A DNA stretch of 31,072 nt from a virus. Of the stretch, positions 14,287 to 22,005 are shown one piece after another. The stretch is taken from positions 1 to 31,072 of the IMG/VR virus record IMGVR_UViG_3300018015_000024; one strand, 5' to 3'. The notes below the pieces were generated by a model. The model had not been told where the DNA came from and did no database searches. It was given only the letters and a program-made list of their open reading frames with translations. The position numbers were made by a program, and so were the translations under genes. Position 1 is the first letter of the stretch; each line of letters begins with the position of its first letter.

Positions 14287-14867
14287 TCGTCAACCCGTAT
14301 GCGAAGGAAATATCGCCGCAGACTGATGGGCTCGCAGATGGGCCGCCGAATACTACAGGCACCTGGGCGTCGTGTCTCAACCCACAGAAGGTGTTCACGC
14401 TCAAAGCATACTTCATCAAGTTGGGCACGCGTCTGATCATCAAGGCGAGCGGGGAGATTTCGAGCGTGGTGACCACGCCCGGTACCGCGCGCTTCGATCT
14501 AACAATCGGTGGCACGATCGTGTTCGACTCAAAGGCGATCCTGCTCGACACCGTTGTCGCTCACTCGCAAGCTCCGTGGTTCCTGTATCTCGAATTACTC
14601 GCGCGGCAGGGCGGCGGGTTCGGCTGCGCGTTTTGGCCGTCGATGTGTTTCTGGGCGTGTGAGGATATTCTCGGCGTACCGGCAACGCCGCCGAAGGGAT
14701 CGATCATCGCAATGCTGCCGTGGAACACATTGCCGCCCGTGTTGCAACCGTCATTCGACAATTCCAAAGACGGATTGCTCGACCTCAACTTCACGCAGAC
14801 AGCGGCCACGGGCACGCTGCTGGTGCACGACTACTCCGTGCAAGTAGCCAACGACGCGAACCTATGA
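14283..14867 (+). CDS. Putative virion structural protein
   Basis: A 194-residue protein with a largely beta pattern and no charge-rich or catalytic segments. It has segments such as LIIKASGEISSV, TARFDLTIGGTIVFDSK and GTLLVHDYSVQVAN, typical of beta-sandwich capsid-surface or fibre-like proteins that phages encode between portal and protease genes. The start at 14283 follows GAAGGAG and overlaps the previous stop. No named family can be assigned. The general character (beta-rich, Thr/Gly/Ala-rich) resembles the 207-residue protein two genes downstream, but I see no clear sequence match. Confidence 0.7.
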   Translation: MIVNPYAKEISPQTDGLADGPPNTTGTWASCLNPQKVFTLKAYFIKLGTRLIIKASGEISSVVTTPGTARFDLTIGGTIVFDSKAILLDTVVAHSQAPWFLYLELLARQGGGFGCAFWPSMCFWACEDILGVPATPPKGSIIAMLPWNTLPPVLQPSFDNSKDGLLDLNFTQTAATGTLLVHDYSVQVANDANL

Positions 14868-15121
14868 GTCGCACAGCGCCACTCCGAAGCAAGGGCAAGC
14901 CCGTCGCGATCCGCGAGGGTAACGGCATGCGCGTTTTCGCTACTCGCGAGATTGCACTCCAGATGCTTCACAAGGAAGGCTGGACCGATGAGGAGATCGA
15001 ATCTCGCTTCGTCGAGATCCCGCTCAGAATCCGTTTGAAGTTCGCAGAGTCGAATCCGATGAACCGTTCAACGCCGCACGATAGGCGGCGTCTGCGCAAG
15101 CTCGCAGCAAGGGGGGCATGA
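14864..15121 (+). CDS. Small basic protein of unknown function
   Basis: Eighty-five residues from ATG 14864 (ATGA overlap with the upstream stop) to TGA 15119-15121. It is basic at both ends (RSKGKPVAIREGNG, then RRRLRKLAARGA), with a predicted helical middle (LQMLHKEGWTDEEIESRF) that may be a small helix-turn-helix-like or coiled segment. An upstream GTG in the same frame exists but lies deep inside the previous gene. No ribosome site is obvious, which fits translational coupling. Function unknown. Confidence 0.65.
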   Translation: MSRTAPLRSKGKPVAIREGNGMRVFATREIALQMLHKEGWTDEEIESRFVEIPLRIRLKFAESNPMNRSTPHDRRRLRKLAARGA

Positions 15122-15741
15122 TGTATCTTTGGCCGCAGAACCGATTCGAGAACGTCCGGAGCCAGGGCGATTTCCGCGTCTCGTCCTACACCGGGCTTGT
15201 CACGGCCGTCGCCGGGGCGGGCGCGCTGGTCTGTTTCCGCTGGGCTTCCACGGTGCTCGATTGCATCGTCTGGTGGGCAAAGTGGAACTGGTATCTCACG
15301 ACCGGCTTCACCGCCGGGCAGATCGTTGACCAGGCACTTTTTTTCAACCGAGGATGGAGCACCTCACCATCCGGTTCAACCGACATTCGACCGGCTGCCC
15401 TGCAGAATAAGCGAAAGACCTCGCATGCCAACTCACTACTTACCGCGTTCCAGATCGCAACGACAGGAGCGGTCACCACGGGCACGGTCGGCGCGAAGGA
15501 TTCCCTTCCGCTCATGACCCGTGGCATATGGGCGCCGACGACGACGCTCGTGCAACTCCCTGATGTCGGAATCCCATACGACCTCGTGCCGTACTTCGCA
15601 TATCTAACGGCGAACGAGGGGCTTGAGTTGGACGTCGTGACAGCGATGGGCGCGGCGGGAGTTATGAAACTCAATTTCGAGATCGGTTGGAGCGAGATTC
15701 TGCCGGGTTCGCTGATGATACCCGACAACCTCGCCTCGTGA
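15118..15741 (+). CDS. Putative virion structural protein
   Basis: A 207-residue protein, rich in aromatic residues and small polar residues (WASTVLDCIVWWAKWNWYL; WSTSPSGSTDIRP), with beta-rich character and no enzymatic motif. It begins with ATGATG; 15118 overlaps the previous stop, and GGGG lies just before. Proteins of this kind lie beside capsid genes in many siphoviruses and are usually head-surface or minor head components. I cannot name the family. Its neighbours (portal upstream, protease downstream) support a head role. Confidence 0.65.
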   Translation: MMYLWPQNRFENVRSQGDFRVSSYTGLVTAVAGAGALVCFRWASTVLDCIVWWAKWNWYLTTGFTAGQIVDQALFFNRGWSTSPSGSTDIRPAALQNKRKTSHANSLLTAFQIATTGAVTTGTVGAKDSLPLMTRGIWAPTTTLVQLPDVGIPYDLVPYFAYLTANEGLELDVVTAMGAAGVMKLNFEIGWSEILPGSLMIPDNLAS

Positions 15742-15754
15742 AAGGAGCGTGAAG

Positions 15755-16834
15755 ATGGAAACCGAACGCAAGAGCATCACACTCCACGATCTCAAACTCA
15801 GCGATACCGGCGAGTTCTCCGCCCTCTTCGCCCCTTTCAACAAGATCGACCTTCAGGGCGATCTCACTCTCCCCGGCGCCTTCGGAAAGCAGAACGTCGT
15901 GATCTCTGCCTACGGGCACGGCTCGTCGATGGGTATGGCACTGCCGGTGGGCAAAGGCTCAATCTCTGACGGTGAGACTGGCGGGATCGTGAAAGGTAAG
16001 TTCTTTCTCGACACCCAAGGTGGCAAGGATACCTACACGGTCGTCAAGGAGCTCGGCGATCTGCAGGAGTGGAGCTATTCGCTTCCAGAGATCGACTACG
16101 AAATGCGCACCATCGACGACCGCTCGGTGCGCGTGCTGAAGCGCATCAAGGTCAAGGAAGTCTCCCCGGTCATGATGGGCGCTGGCATCGACACTCACAC
16201 TCTGGATGTCAAGTCGGCGGTGGGGGTACATCACACAAAGACTGACACGGGCGCGTGGGACGCTGGCGCCGCAAAGAAGAACCTCAAGATGGACGCGAGC
16301 GCCTCGTATTACAAAAGTGCGCATGCGTGGTTTGAGAGCGGCGCTGATCTCACCCTCAAAGGATCGTACAAGTTCATTCACCACTTCGTATCCTCCGACG
16401 GGGATGTCGGGGCCGCAAGCACGCGAGCGTGTTCCAACGGCATCGGAATCCTCAACGGCGGGCGCGGTGGTGCGGATATACCGGACGCGGATCGCAAGGG
16501 CGTCCATGCTCATCTCGCGGCGCATCTCAAAGACGCCGGGGCAGAGCCGCCCGAGTTGCGATCTGAGGACGCGGAAGTCAAATCGCTTCCGCTCGCCGAT
16601 CATCTCGAGATCTTCGTCGTTGACGGAGAGGGATTGATCGAGCGGATCAAAGGGCTGGCAGAACTACGGGACGCGCAAGGTCGTCTCGTGTCTCAGCCCA
16701 CAATGAAGCGGGTACAGATTGCGATGGGCACCCTCGAAAACCTCCTCCGCGAGTTCAGGGAGGTCGCTGCAAAGCACGATCGGGTTCAACGCGAATATCT
16801 GCGCTTCCAAAAAACGCTTTCGAACATGGAGTGA
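15755..16834 (+). CDS. HK97-family prohead protease with extra C-terminal domain
   Basis: Start at ATG 15755, seven bases after AAAGGAG; a GTG at 15749 is too close to that site. The 359 residues begin with a U35 prohead protease: FSALFAPFNKIDLQGD, ISAYGHGSS with probable catalytic His55, LPVGKG, and EWSYSLPE with Ser107 or Ser109 as nucleophile. The protease trims scaffold from the capsid before DNA packaging. Residues 167-268 form a second module (SAHAWFESG, SYKFIHHFV, GGRGGADIP, VHAHLAAHLKDAGAEPPEL) seen attached to or beside other phage proteases, whose job is unknown. The C terminus is coiled-coil-like. The capsid gene follows after four bases. Confidence 0.88.
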   Translation: METERKSITLHDLKLSDTGEFSALFAPFNKIDLQGDLTLPGAFGKQNVVISAYGHGSSMGMALPVGKGSISDGETGGIVKGKFFLDTQGGKDTYTVVKELGDLQEWSYSLPEIDYEMRTIDDRSVRVLKRIKVKEVSPVMMGAGIDTHTLDVKSAVGVHHTKTDTGAWDAGAAKKNLKMDASASYYKSAHAWFESGADLTLKGSYKFIHHFVSSDGDVGAASTRACSNGIGILNGGRGGADIPDADRKGVHAHLAAHLKDAGAEPPELRSEDAEVKSLPLADHLEIFVVDGEGLIERIKGLAELRDAQGRLVSQPTMKRVQIAMGTLENLLREFREVAAKHDRVQREYLRFQKTLSNME

Positions 16835-16838
16835 AAAC

Positions 16839-18146
16839 ATGGGAAGCAAATTGATTGAGAAGCGGAAAGAGTACGAGGCCAAGAAGGGCGTACTCACCGC
16901 GATTTTCAAAGAGGCGGGGGAGGACCTGGACACGAGCAAGATCACTCTCCTGCAGGGCGACGATGCCGCCAAGAGAAACGAGATTACCAAGAAGAATCTC
17001 GAACTCGAGGCGCTCGCCGCAGAACTCGTCGGTCTCGTGAAGCTCGAGGCGGAGGCGCGCGCTCAGGCAAAGCGCGAGGGGATCCAGATGCCCGACGACA
17101 AGCTGCCCGGCCAGGAAACCGATGTCAAGGACTGGACCGAGGTCAAGCAGAAGAACGGCCAGATCACGAAGCTCTACCGGGGCAAGTCCCTCGGCGACGT
17201 CCTGGTCATGATCAAGGAGAAAGACAACGCCCAACTCAAGGCGATGGGCATCGACGTCGGTGAGGCCGGCGGTTTTGCCGTGCCTGACCAGTGGGCGACC
17301 AACATCATGATGGTCACCCCGCCCGAGGCGATCATGCGGCCGCGCGCTCGGGTGCTGCCTCCGGGCACGCCTCCCGATGCCAAGTTGGACCTCCCTGCGC
17401 TGCGCCAGGGCGCGTCAGGAGTCTACGGCGGCGTTACCTTCACCGCGGCGAACGAAGGGACCGCAGGCATCACGGTGGATCCGAAACTCGACCTCGTGGT
17501 GCTCGAACCGCAGCGGCTCAGCGGAAACGTGGTCGTCGGCAACTCGCTCCTGCGAAACGCGACGGCGATGAGCGCCTTCATCGAGCAACTCTTCCGCAAC
17601 GCCAAGGCGGGATTCGAGGACTTCCAGTTCCTGCAGGGCGCGGGGCTTGGCTATCCGTTGGGCGTGCTGAACGCTCCGGGTGCAACGCGCGTGCCGCGTG
17701 CAACGGCCGCGACGATTCACTTTGCGGACATCGCGAACATGCTCTCGAAGCAGATCGGGCCGAATCCGATCTGGGTCGCCAGCAAGAGCGCGCTCCCGCA
17801 GATCGTGACCCTCGCGGACGCCAACAACAACGCGATGTGGATCCCGGCGGCATACGGCGGAATCCAGGGGAACCTGCCCGGAACGCTCGCGGGACTGCCG
17901 ATCATCTTCGACTTCAAGCAGCCGATCCTGGGCCAGGTGGGCGACCTCATGCTCATCGATCCGAGCTTTTATTTTATTAAGGATGGCTCGGGTCCGTACA
18001 TTCAAGCAAGTGAACACGTACTTTTCACGAGTGATCAGACCGTGATCAAGATGACCTTCTTCCTCGATGGCCAGCCGTGGTGCAAGACTCCATTGCTCAT
18101 GGACGATGGCGTGAGCATCGCATCTCCCTATGTGATCTTGCAGTAA
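16839..18146 (+). CDS. Major capsid protein, HK97 fold
   Basis: Start at ATG 16839 (435 residues), just after the protease stop, with GGAG upstream; a longer open frame reaching back into the protease gene is not credible. Residues 1 to about 75 are a charged helical segment (LIEKRKEYEAKKGVL, ELEALAAELVGLVKLEAEAR), a delta-domain scaffold normally removed by the protease. From about residue 140 the HK97 shell domain follows: EAGGFAVPDQWATNIM, VTFTAANEGTAGITVDP, LFRNAKAGFEDFQFLQGAG, GYPLGVLNAPG, and a beta-rich end. It assembles the capsid shell. Protease and MCP adjacency supports the call. Confidence 0.93.
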   Translation: MGSKLIEKRKEYEAKKGVLTAIFKEAGEDLDTSKITLLQGDDAAKRNEITKKNLELEALAAELVGLVKLEAEARAQAKREGIQMPDDKLPGQETDVKDWTEVKQKNGQITKLYRGKSLGDVLVMIKEKDNAQLKAMGIDVGEAGGFAVPDQWATNIMMVTPPEAIMRPRARVLPPGTPPDAKLDLPALRQGASGVYGGVTFTAANEGTAGITVDPKLDLVVLEPQRLSGNVVVGNSLLRNATAMSAFIEQLFRNAKAGFEDFQFLQGAGLGYPLGVLNAPGATRVPRATAATIHFADIANMLSKQIGPNPIWVASKSALPQIVTLADANNNAMWIPAAYGGIQGNLPGTLAGLPIIFDFKQPILGQVGDLMLIDPSFYFIKDGSGPYIQASEHVLFTSDQTVIKMTFFLDGQPWCKTPLLMDDGVSIASPYVILQ

Positions 18147-18159
18147 AGGGAGCGGCGGA

Positions 18160-18957
18160 ATGAGCGGACAGGGAATCGTGTACGTGCTCAAGAATAGACT
18201 TAACGGAAAGGTCTATGTCGGGCAGACCATGAAACCTTTCGAGCAAAGGCTGTGGCATCATATTCACAACAAGAAGCCCAGCATAATCGGGAGGGCGGTT
18301 CTAAAGCATGGTCTGGAAAACTTTGATGTCTCAATCAATGAGGCACCGGAGGAACTTCTTGACAATCTTGAGTGCAGTCTGATTTCCCTGTTCGGCTCCA
18401 TGGCGCCTAATGGCTACAACTTTGATAGTGGCGGCCATGAGAACAAACACGCATCCGACATTACCCGCAAGAAAATGTCTGATTTGCGTAAGGGGAAAAG
18501 ACCTGCGGGTCTGACATTTGCCGGCAAGAAACATTCCGAAAAGACGAAAAGCATGATTTCGGAAGCGCAGATCGGAGAAAAAAACCACGCATATGGGAAG
18601 CCCCGATCCCTTGAAGCGCGGCGAAAAATCTCTGAGGCATTTAAAGGGAAAGGGAATCCTTTTTTTGGGAAACATCTTTCAGCCGAACATCGAAAGAAAA
18701 TATCAGATTCATTGATGGGCCATGAATGCCCTCTCCGTTCGGCTGAGACGCGCAAGAGAATGTCGGATGCTGGGAAAGGGAGAATCTTTTCCGCTGAACA
18801 TCGGAGGAAACTGGCGGAAGCGGGGAAACGTCGCACGCATCCGATCGATGTAAGGCAAAAGATTTCTGAAGCCAATCTGAAAAGATGGGCCAAAGCGAAT
18901 CTTGAGCGAGATGCTCGAACAGGAATTCAAGGCCATAGGAGGGCCGAAGCATCATGA
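18160..18957 (+). CDS. GIY-YIG homing endonuclease with NUMOD3 repeats
   Basis: A 265-residue protein. GIVYVL at 5-10 and KVYVGQT at 17-23 are the GIY-YIG core, with Arg30 and metal-binding Glu71 in LECSLISLFG. From about residue 98 come repeated NUMOD3 DNA-binding units (KKMSDLRKG, RRKISEAFKGKGNPFFGKH, RKKISDSLMG, RKRMSDAGKG, VRQKISEANLKRW). The DNA is clearly more A/T-rich than the capsid genes on both sides, suggesting recent arrival. It is free-standing rather than in an intron. Its last codons read through the ribosome site (AGGAGGG) of the next gene and its stop overlaps that gene's ATG. It starts behind GGGAGCGG. Likely spreads by cutting uninserted phages at this locus. Confidence 0.92.
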   Translation: MSGQGIVYVLKNRLNGKVYVGQTMKPFEQRLWHHIHNKKPSIIGRAVLKHGLENFDVSINEAPEELLDNLECSLISLFGSMAPNGYNFDSGGHENKHASDITRKKMSDLRKGKRPAGLTFAGKKHSEKTKSMISEAQIGEKNHAYGKPRSLEARRKISEAFKGKGNPFFGKHLSAEHRKKISDSLMGHECPLRSAETRKRMSDAGKGRIFSAEHRRKLAEAGKRRTHPIDVRQKISEANLKRWAKANLERDARTGIQGHRRAEAS

Positions 18958-19760
18958 AACAGAGAGTTATGGACGAGATCAAATTCGATGTGGGCCTCGG
19001 CCCCATATCGATCGCCTCGGGGGTCGCCACGGGGCAGTACTTCAACATGGCGAACTGGCGCAAGGCGGCATTTCACCTGAAACACGCTGCGATGGTAGCG
19101 GGAGGGACGATCACCCTGCAGATCATGCAGGCGTTGAACCAGGCGGGAGGATCGGCGGCGGTCATCACCTCTGCGGCGGCAGTGAACGCGCTGCTCGTGG
19201 GCGGCCAGCAGATGAAGATGGTGGCATCGACGTTGCTCACGGGCACGATCATCACCGTCAAACTCTACCGGCTGAGCGCCCCGACAGCGGCCACGCCCGG
19301 GACCATGACGCTGGTGGCCACGTATAACTTCACCTACGCCGCCGGCTCGAACGTTCCCGCGACGCGCACGGTCGGCCTCGGCGCGAACGACACAGCGGCA
19401 ATCGCAAACTTGGCTGCGCTGATCAATGACCCGGTCTATGGGGTGCTTGACCCGCTCACCGCGAAGCTGGTTGTGGTGGCGACGGCGTCCACTGTCAACC
19501 TCACTGTCACCGCACAGGACGACAACCTTTGCTTTGGCCTCTCATCGACCCCCGACGACGGCACGAACGTGAAGTCATTCATCGGCGGCTCGCTGCTGGT
19601 CGAAGTGGACAAAGCAGCAATGAACCTGGCCGGCGGATTCACCTGGATCGCAGCAAGGGTCACCACGGCATCGGCCACGGTGATCTGCGACGTGACTCTG
19701 GCACGCATCGGGCGGTTCAGTGCGCAACCCCAGCAGGCCGAACAGCTGACGTGGCTGTAG
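18954..19760 (+). CDS. Putative head decoration or minor head protein
   Basis: A 268-residue protein located directly after the capsid gene region. It has an alpha/beta pattern rich in Ala, Thr, Val and Gly: YFNMANWRKAAFHLKHAAMV and GGTITLQIMQALNQAGG near the start, a Thr-rich beta middle, and AGGFTWIAARVTTASATVIC near the end. This resembles small phage head proteins whose core is split by an insertion of about 110 residues (roughly 75-190), but that is my reading of the pattern. Ribosome site AGGAGGG lies inside the homing endonuclease gene. No enzymatic motif is seen. Confidence 0.55.
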   Translation: MKQRVMDEIKFDVGLGPISIASGVATGQYFNMANWRKAAFHLKHAAMVAGGTITLQIMQALNQAGGSAAVITSAAAVNALLVGGQQMKMVASTLLTGTIITVKLYRLSAPTAATPGTMTLVATYNFTYAAGSNVPATRTVGLGANDTAAIANLAALINDPVYGVLDPLTAKLVVVATASTVNLTVTAQDDNLCFGLSSTPDDGTNVKSFIGGSLLVEVDKAAMNLAGGFTWIAARVTTASATVICDVTLARIGRFSAQPQQAEQLTWL

Positions 19761-19779
19761 GCTGAGCGGAAGAAGAAAC

Positions 19780-19811
19780 GGGGCCGGCGTTCCGTTGGGA
19801 GCGCCGGCTCC
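19780..19811 (+). terminator. 14-bp RNA hairpin after the head protein gene
   Basis: Bases 19780-19793 pair with 19798-19811 over 14 positions (two G-U pairs) closed by a GTTG loop; the core is GGCCGGCG/CGCCGGC. No T-run follows, so it is not a textbook terminator. It may slow polymerase, protect the 3' end of a capsid message, or be Rho-assisted. It fills most of the 70-base gap. Confidence 0.45.
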
Positions 19812-19831
19812 TATCAGAGAGAGGTGAAACG

Positions 19832-20143
19832 ATGGTGAAACAGATTTCAATCACGCTGTTGGTAGACGCGCGCTACAACAGCATCAACCATCTCGCGGGC
19901 GAGACATTCGAGATCGGAGAGGATGTCTATCCGCTCTGGCTCGAACGGGGAATCTGCGCACGCCCCGGAGCAGCGCAACAGGAGCAGGGGCCACCGCAGG
20001 AGGAGACGCCGCTTGAGGAGAAACTCCTTGCGATGAGCGTCGAGGACCTGGCGAAGATCGCTGATGGTCTTCCAATCGAGGATATCCCCGAGGACAAGCT
20101 CGACCTCGTGCTGGCGATCATCGAAGCAGGGTACACGGGATGA
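19832..20143 (+). CDS. Small head-region protein of unknown function
   Basis: A 103-residue protein. The first 45 residues look like a small beta barrel (ISITLLVDARYNSINHLAGE, FEIGEDVYPLWLERGICARP), then a Gln/Pro/Glu linker, then an acidic helical end (SVEDLAKIADGLPIEDIPED). This two-part layout is common in phage proteins between capsid and connector genes, whose role is not defined. AGAGAGG precedes the start. It overlaps the next gene as ATGA. Confidence 0.65.
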   Translation: MVKQISITLLVDARYNSINHLAGETFEIGEDVYPLWLERGICARPGAAQQEQGPPQEETPLEEKLLAMSVEDLAKIADGLPIEDIPEDKLDLVLAIIEAGYTG

Positions 20144-20337
20144 AAGCGCCGGAGATGCTTTTCTGGTCGCGCAACGGGCAGGAACTCGTACCAGTCGGGC
20201 ACCCGGAGGCGCACACTCAGGCGTTCTTCGAGGGGCAGGAGATTCCCGAGGAGCATGCGGTGAAAATCATCGCAGGGGTGAGAAACAAAATGCGCGGCCC
20301 CGCACCGGTGAAATCCGCGTCGATTGCGGAGAAATGA
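20140..20337 (+). CDS. Small protein of unknown function
   Basis: A 65-residue protein (MKAPEMLFWSRNGQELVPVG..., ending SASIAEK) starting as an ATGA overlap with the previous gene. It has a short beta-like N terminus and one probable helix (EEHAVKIIAGVRNKM). No motif or family recognised. Position suggests a small head or connector accessory protein. The 35-base gap after it contains a short GCGC repeat and the ribosome site for the next gene. Confidence 0.6.
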   Translation: MKAPEMLFWSRNGQELVPVGHPEAHTQAFFEGQEIPEEHAVKIIAGVRNKMRGPAPVKSASIAEK

Positions 20338-20372
20338 TTGCGCTCTAAAGGCGCGAGAGAGGAGAAAGGGCA

Positions 20373-20717
20373 ATGGCAGATACAAGGTATGCACCGCTCA
20401 AGATGACTCGGGCCGGGCTGACGGCCGTCTACATCGCGGCGGTGATCGTCGGGACCACGAACTACGTGATGAAAAACGACGGTCGCACGTTCTTTCGGTT
20501 CTACAAGACGGGCGCCGCCACGTGCACCGTGACGTTCATCTCGAATGAGACCATCCGGGGCCTCGCCCTGGCATCGCCGACACTGGTAGTGCCGGCAACC
20601 ACGGGGGACGTATACGCGGGGCCGTTCGAGCCGACCATCTTCAACGATGGCAACGGAGACATGCGGTTCAACTTCTCCGAGATCACCGGCATGTTCTTCA
20701 TGGGCGTGAGCATGTAG
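20373..20717 (+). CDS. Decoration-like protein, copy A of a tandem pair
   Basis: A 114-residue beta-rich protein with AGAGAGGAGA upstream. It shares with the next gene the order NYVMKNDGRTFFRFYKTGA, a short IRG block, a VYAGPFEP block and GDMRFNFSE, so the two are clear paralogs. Small proteins with this xVGPFEP...GxMRFxFS pattern lie near capsid and connector genes in siphoviruses, and by position they are likely capsid-surface or connector decoration proteins. No cysteine cluster, catalytic or membrane segment is seen. Function remains inferred. Confidence 0.65.
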   Translation: MADTRYAPLKMTRAGLTAVYIAAVIVGTTNYVMKNDGRTFFRFYKTGAATCTVTFISNETIRGLALASPTLVVPATTGDVYAGPFEPTIFNDGNGDMRFNFSEITGMFFMGVSM

Positions 20718-20724
20718 CACGCGC

Positions 20725-20741
20725 GCTGCTCGCTGAGCAGC
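20725..20741 (+). other. Hairpin overlapping the ribosome-site region of copy B
   Basis: GCTGCTC-GCT-GAGCAGC is a perfect 7-bp stem with a 3-base loop, ending directly against the ribosome site (AGGAGGG at 20742-20748 region) of the second paralog. It could affect relative expression of the two copies. It is the only structure in this 37-base gap. Confidence 0.4.
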
Positions 20742-20754
20742 AGGAGGGATTTGA

Positions 20755-21120
20755 ATGGCGGCAACAGAAATAAGGGTCGTACCGCTGCGCGTCACCCGCA
20801 TGCCTGGGCTTCAGGCGCTGGGTTTGTACTTCACCCCGGTGCTCGCGGCCACTTCCACCTATGTGATGAAGAATGATGGCCACACCATTCTTCACGTGAT
20901 CAAGGCGGGGGCAGGAACGACGGTACTCACGGTGCGGGCCAAGGGCATGATCCGGGGCGATCAGGCGGCAGACCAGACGTGGTCGGTGGTCGGGGCGACA
21001 GGCATCCTCTACGTGGGGCCGTTTGAGCCGGGGCTGTTCAGTGATGCGTTCGGCGATATGCGCTTCGACTTTTCGACCGATGTGACCACGCTGACAGCGA
21101 TCGCGCTCGCGATCCCGTAA
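20755..21120 (+). CDS. Decoration-like protein, copy B of a tandem pair
   Basis: A 121-residue protein matching its upstream neighbour: STYVMKNDGHTILHVIKAGA, MIRG, LYVGPFEPGLFSD and GDMRFDFSTD align in the same order and spacing. The two differ at most other positions, so the duplication is old or the second copy came from another phage. Start is behind AGGAGGG. Likely the same kind of virion surface or connector component. GTG-started connector gene follows after a GAGAGG site. Confidence 0.65.
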   Translation: MAATEIRVVPLRVTRMPGLQALGLYFTPVLAATSTYVMKNDGHTILHVIKAGAGTTVLTVRAKGMIRGDQAADQTWSVVGATGILYVGPFEPGLFSDAFGDMRFDFSTDVTTLTAIALAIP

Positions 21121-21133
21121 GAGAGGCGCGCCG

Positions 21134-21643
21134 GTGGATCTTGTCACGCTGCATACGTTCATCGAGACCGACCTCGCGGACGTGCCGCTGCAGATCATCC
21201 TCACCGCGGCCGACGAGGACCTCACCCTCGCGGTGGGCCCGGACACGACGATGATCGAGGAACGCATGGGCCAGGGGCAGCCGAATCTCTGGCTGCAGCG
21301 GCCGGCGGCTTCTATCACCTCGATCACGCTCACCGATCCCGAAGGTACAGTGACCACGTTGGATACGACGGACTGGCATCTTGATCCTGCGGGCAAGATA
21401 TTGACGCGGCTCAGGACGGGCACGAACCCCGACAGCGGATGGAACAACCGGGTGACGGTCACTTATGTGCCGGCCGACCTGAACAAGCGGCAGCGCGCGC
21501 TCGTGGCGCTCGTGCAGCTCGAACTCGATTACCGGCACGGGAAGAAGTCTGAGAACATCGGTGATCATACGATGACGCAAGCGGACTACAACATCGCTCG
21601 GGCGCAAATCATTTCCCAGGCGATGACGAGGACGTTTGCATGA
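21134..21643 (+). CDS. Head-tail connector (gp6-like adaptor)
   Basis: A 169-residue protein with GTG start at 21134, seven bases after GAGAGG. The N-terminal part (LHTFIETDLADVPLQIILTAADE) is a helix-turn-helix bundle typical of phage head-tail adaptors. The middle is a beta insertion with an ITSITLTDPEG strand and the end is a helix pair (LVALVQLELDYRHGKKSENIGD). The family forms a ring below the portal. It is the first of a string of connector genes in the standard HK97/lambda-like order, which supports the call. It is ATGA-linked to the next gene. Confidence 0.7.
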   Translation: MDLVTLHTFIETDLADVPLQIILTAADEDLTLAVGPDTTMIEERMGQGQPNLWLQRPAASITSITLTDPEGTVTTLDTTDWHLDPAGKILTRLRTGTNPDSGWNNRVTVTYVPADLNKRQRALVALVQLELDYRHGKKSENIGDHTMTQADYNIARAQIISQAMTRTFA

Positions 21644-22005
21644 TCAAAGGCAGTTCGCCGGCGCGCAGCAGGATGACGATGCGAGTCACCTTCGAGCGGC
21701 AGTTCGCGCCGACGGGCGCTGACGGGTTCGGGCAGAATACGGGCGACTGGCGGCCATCCTGCACGGTGCCGTGCTGGGCCTGGGCGCCCAGGAGCGGGGG
21801 GCGACAAACGGTGAGTGGGGAGTCGAGGACGGTGACCACAATGACGCCCGGCATGATCGTGCCGCTGCACACTGACGTTCTCAATACCGACCGGGTTCAA
21901 CAGGTGGTCGACCGGGCGGGCAACGTGATTTTCGGCCTGATGAGGATCGACTCGGTAGATCCGCGGACCACGCACCTCGAGCTCCGGCTCCTGGAGATTC
22001 AGTGA
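21640..22005 (+). CDS. Head-closure protein (SPP1 gp16-like)
   Basis: A 121-residue beta-rich protein: RVTFERQFAPTGADGFGQNT, CTVPCWAWAPRSGG, then the loop MTPGMIVPLHTDVLNTDRV and a last strand HLELRLLEIQ. This size, beta-barrel character and place between adaptor and gp10-like protein match the Phage_H_T_join/head-closure family that caps the DNA-filled head. The loop with TMTPGM is a variable part of the family. Assignment rests on gene order and fold-like pattern rather than a specific motif. Confidence 0.6.
   Translation: MIKGSSPARSRMTMRVTFERQFAPTGADGFGQNTGDWRPSCTVPCWAWAPRSGGRQTVSGESRTVTTMTPGMIVPLHTDVLNTDRVQQVVDRAGNVIFGLMRIDSVDPRTTHLELRLLEIQ

Noticed and set aside
16719-16838. Upstream extension of the capsid protein into the protease gene
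   Set aside because: It overlaps real protease coding sequence by 116 bases and lacks a ribosome site, while ATG 16839 follows the protease stop directly.
18902-19327. 141-residue plus-strand frame overlapping the homing endonuclease end and the next gene
   Set aside because: It is His/Gly/Arg-rich shadow sequence of the 18954 gene with no ribosome site.
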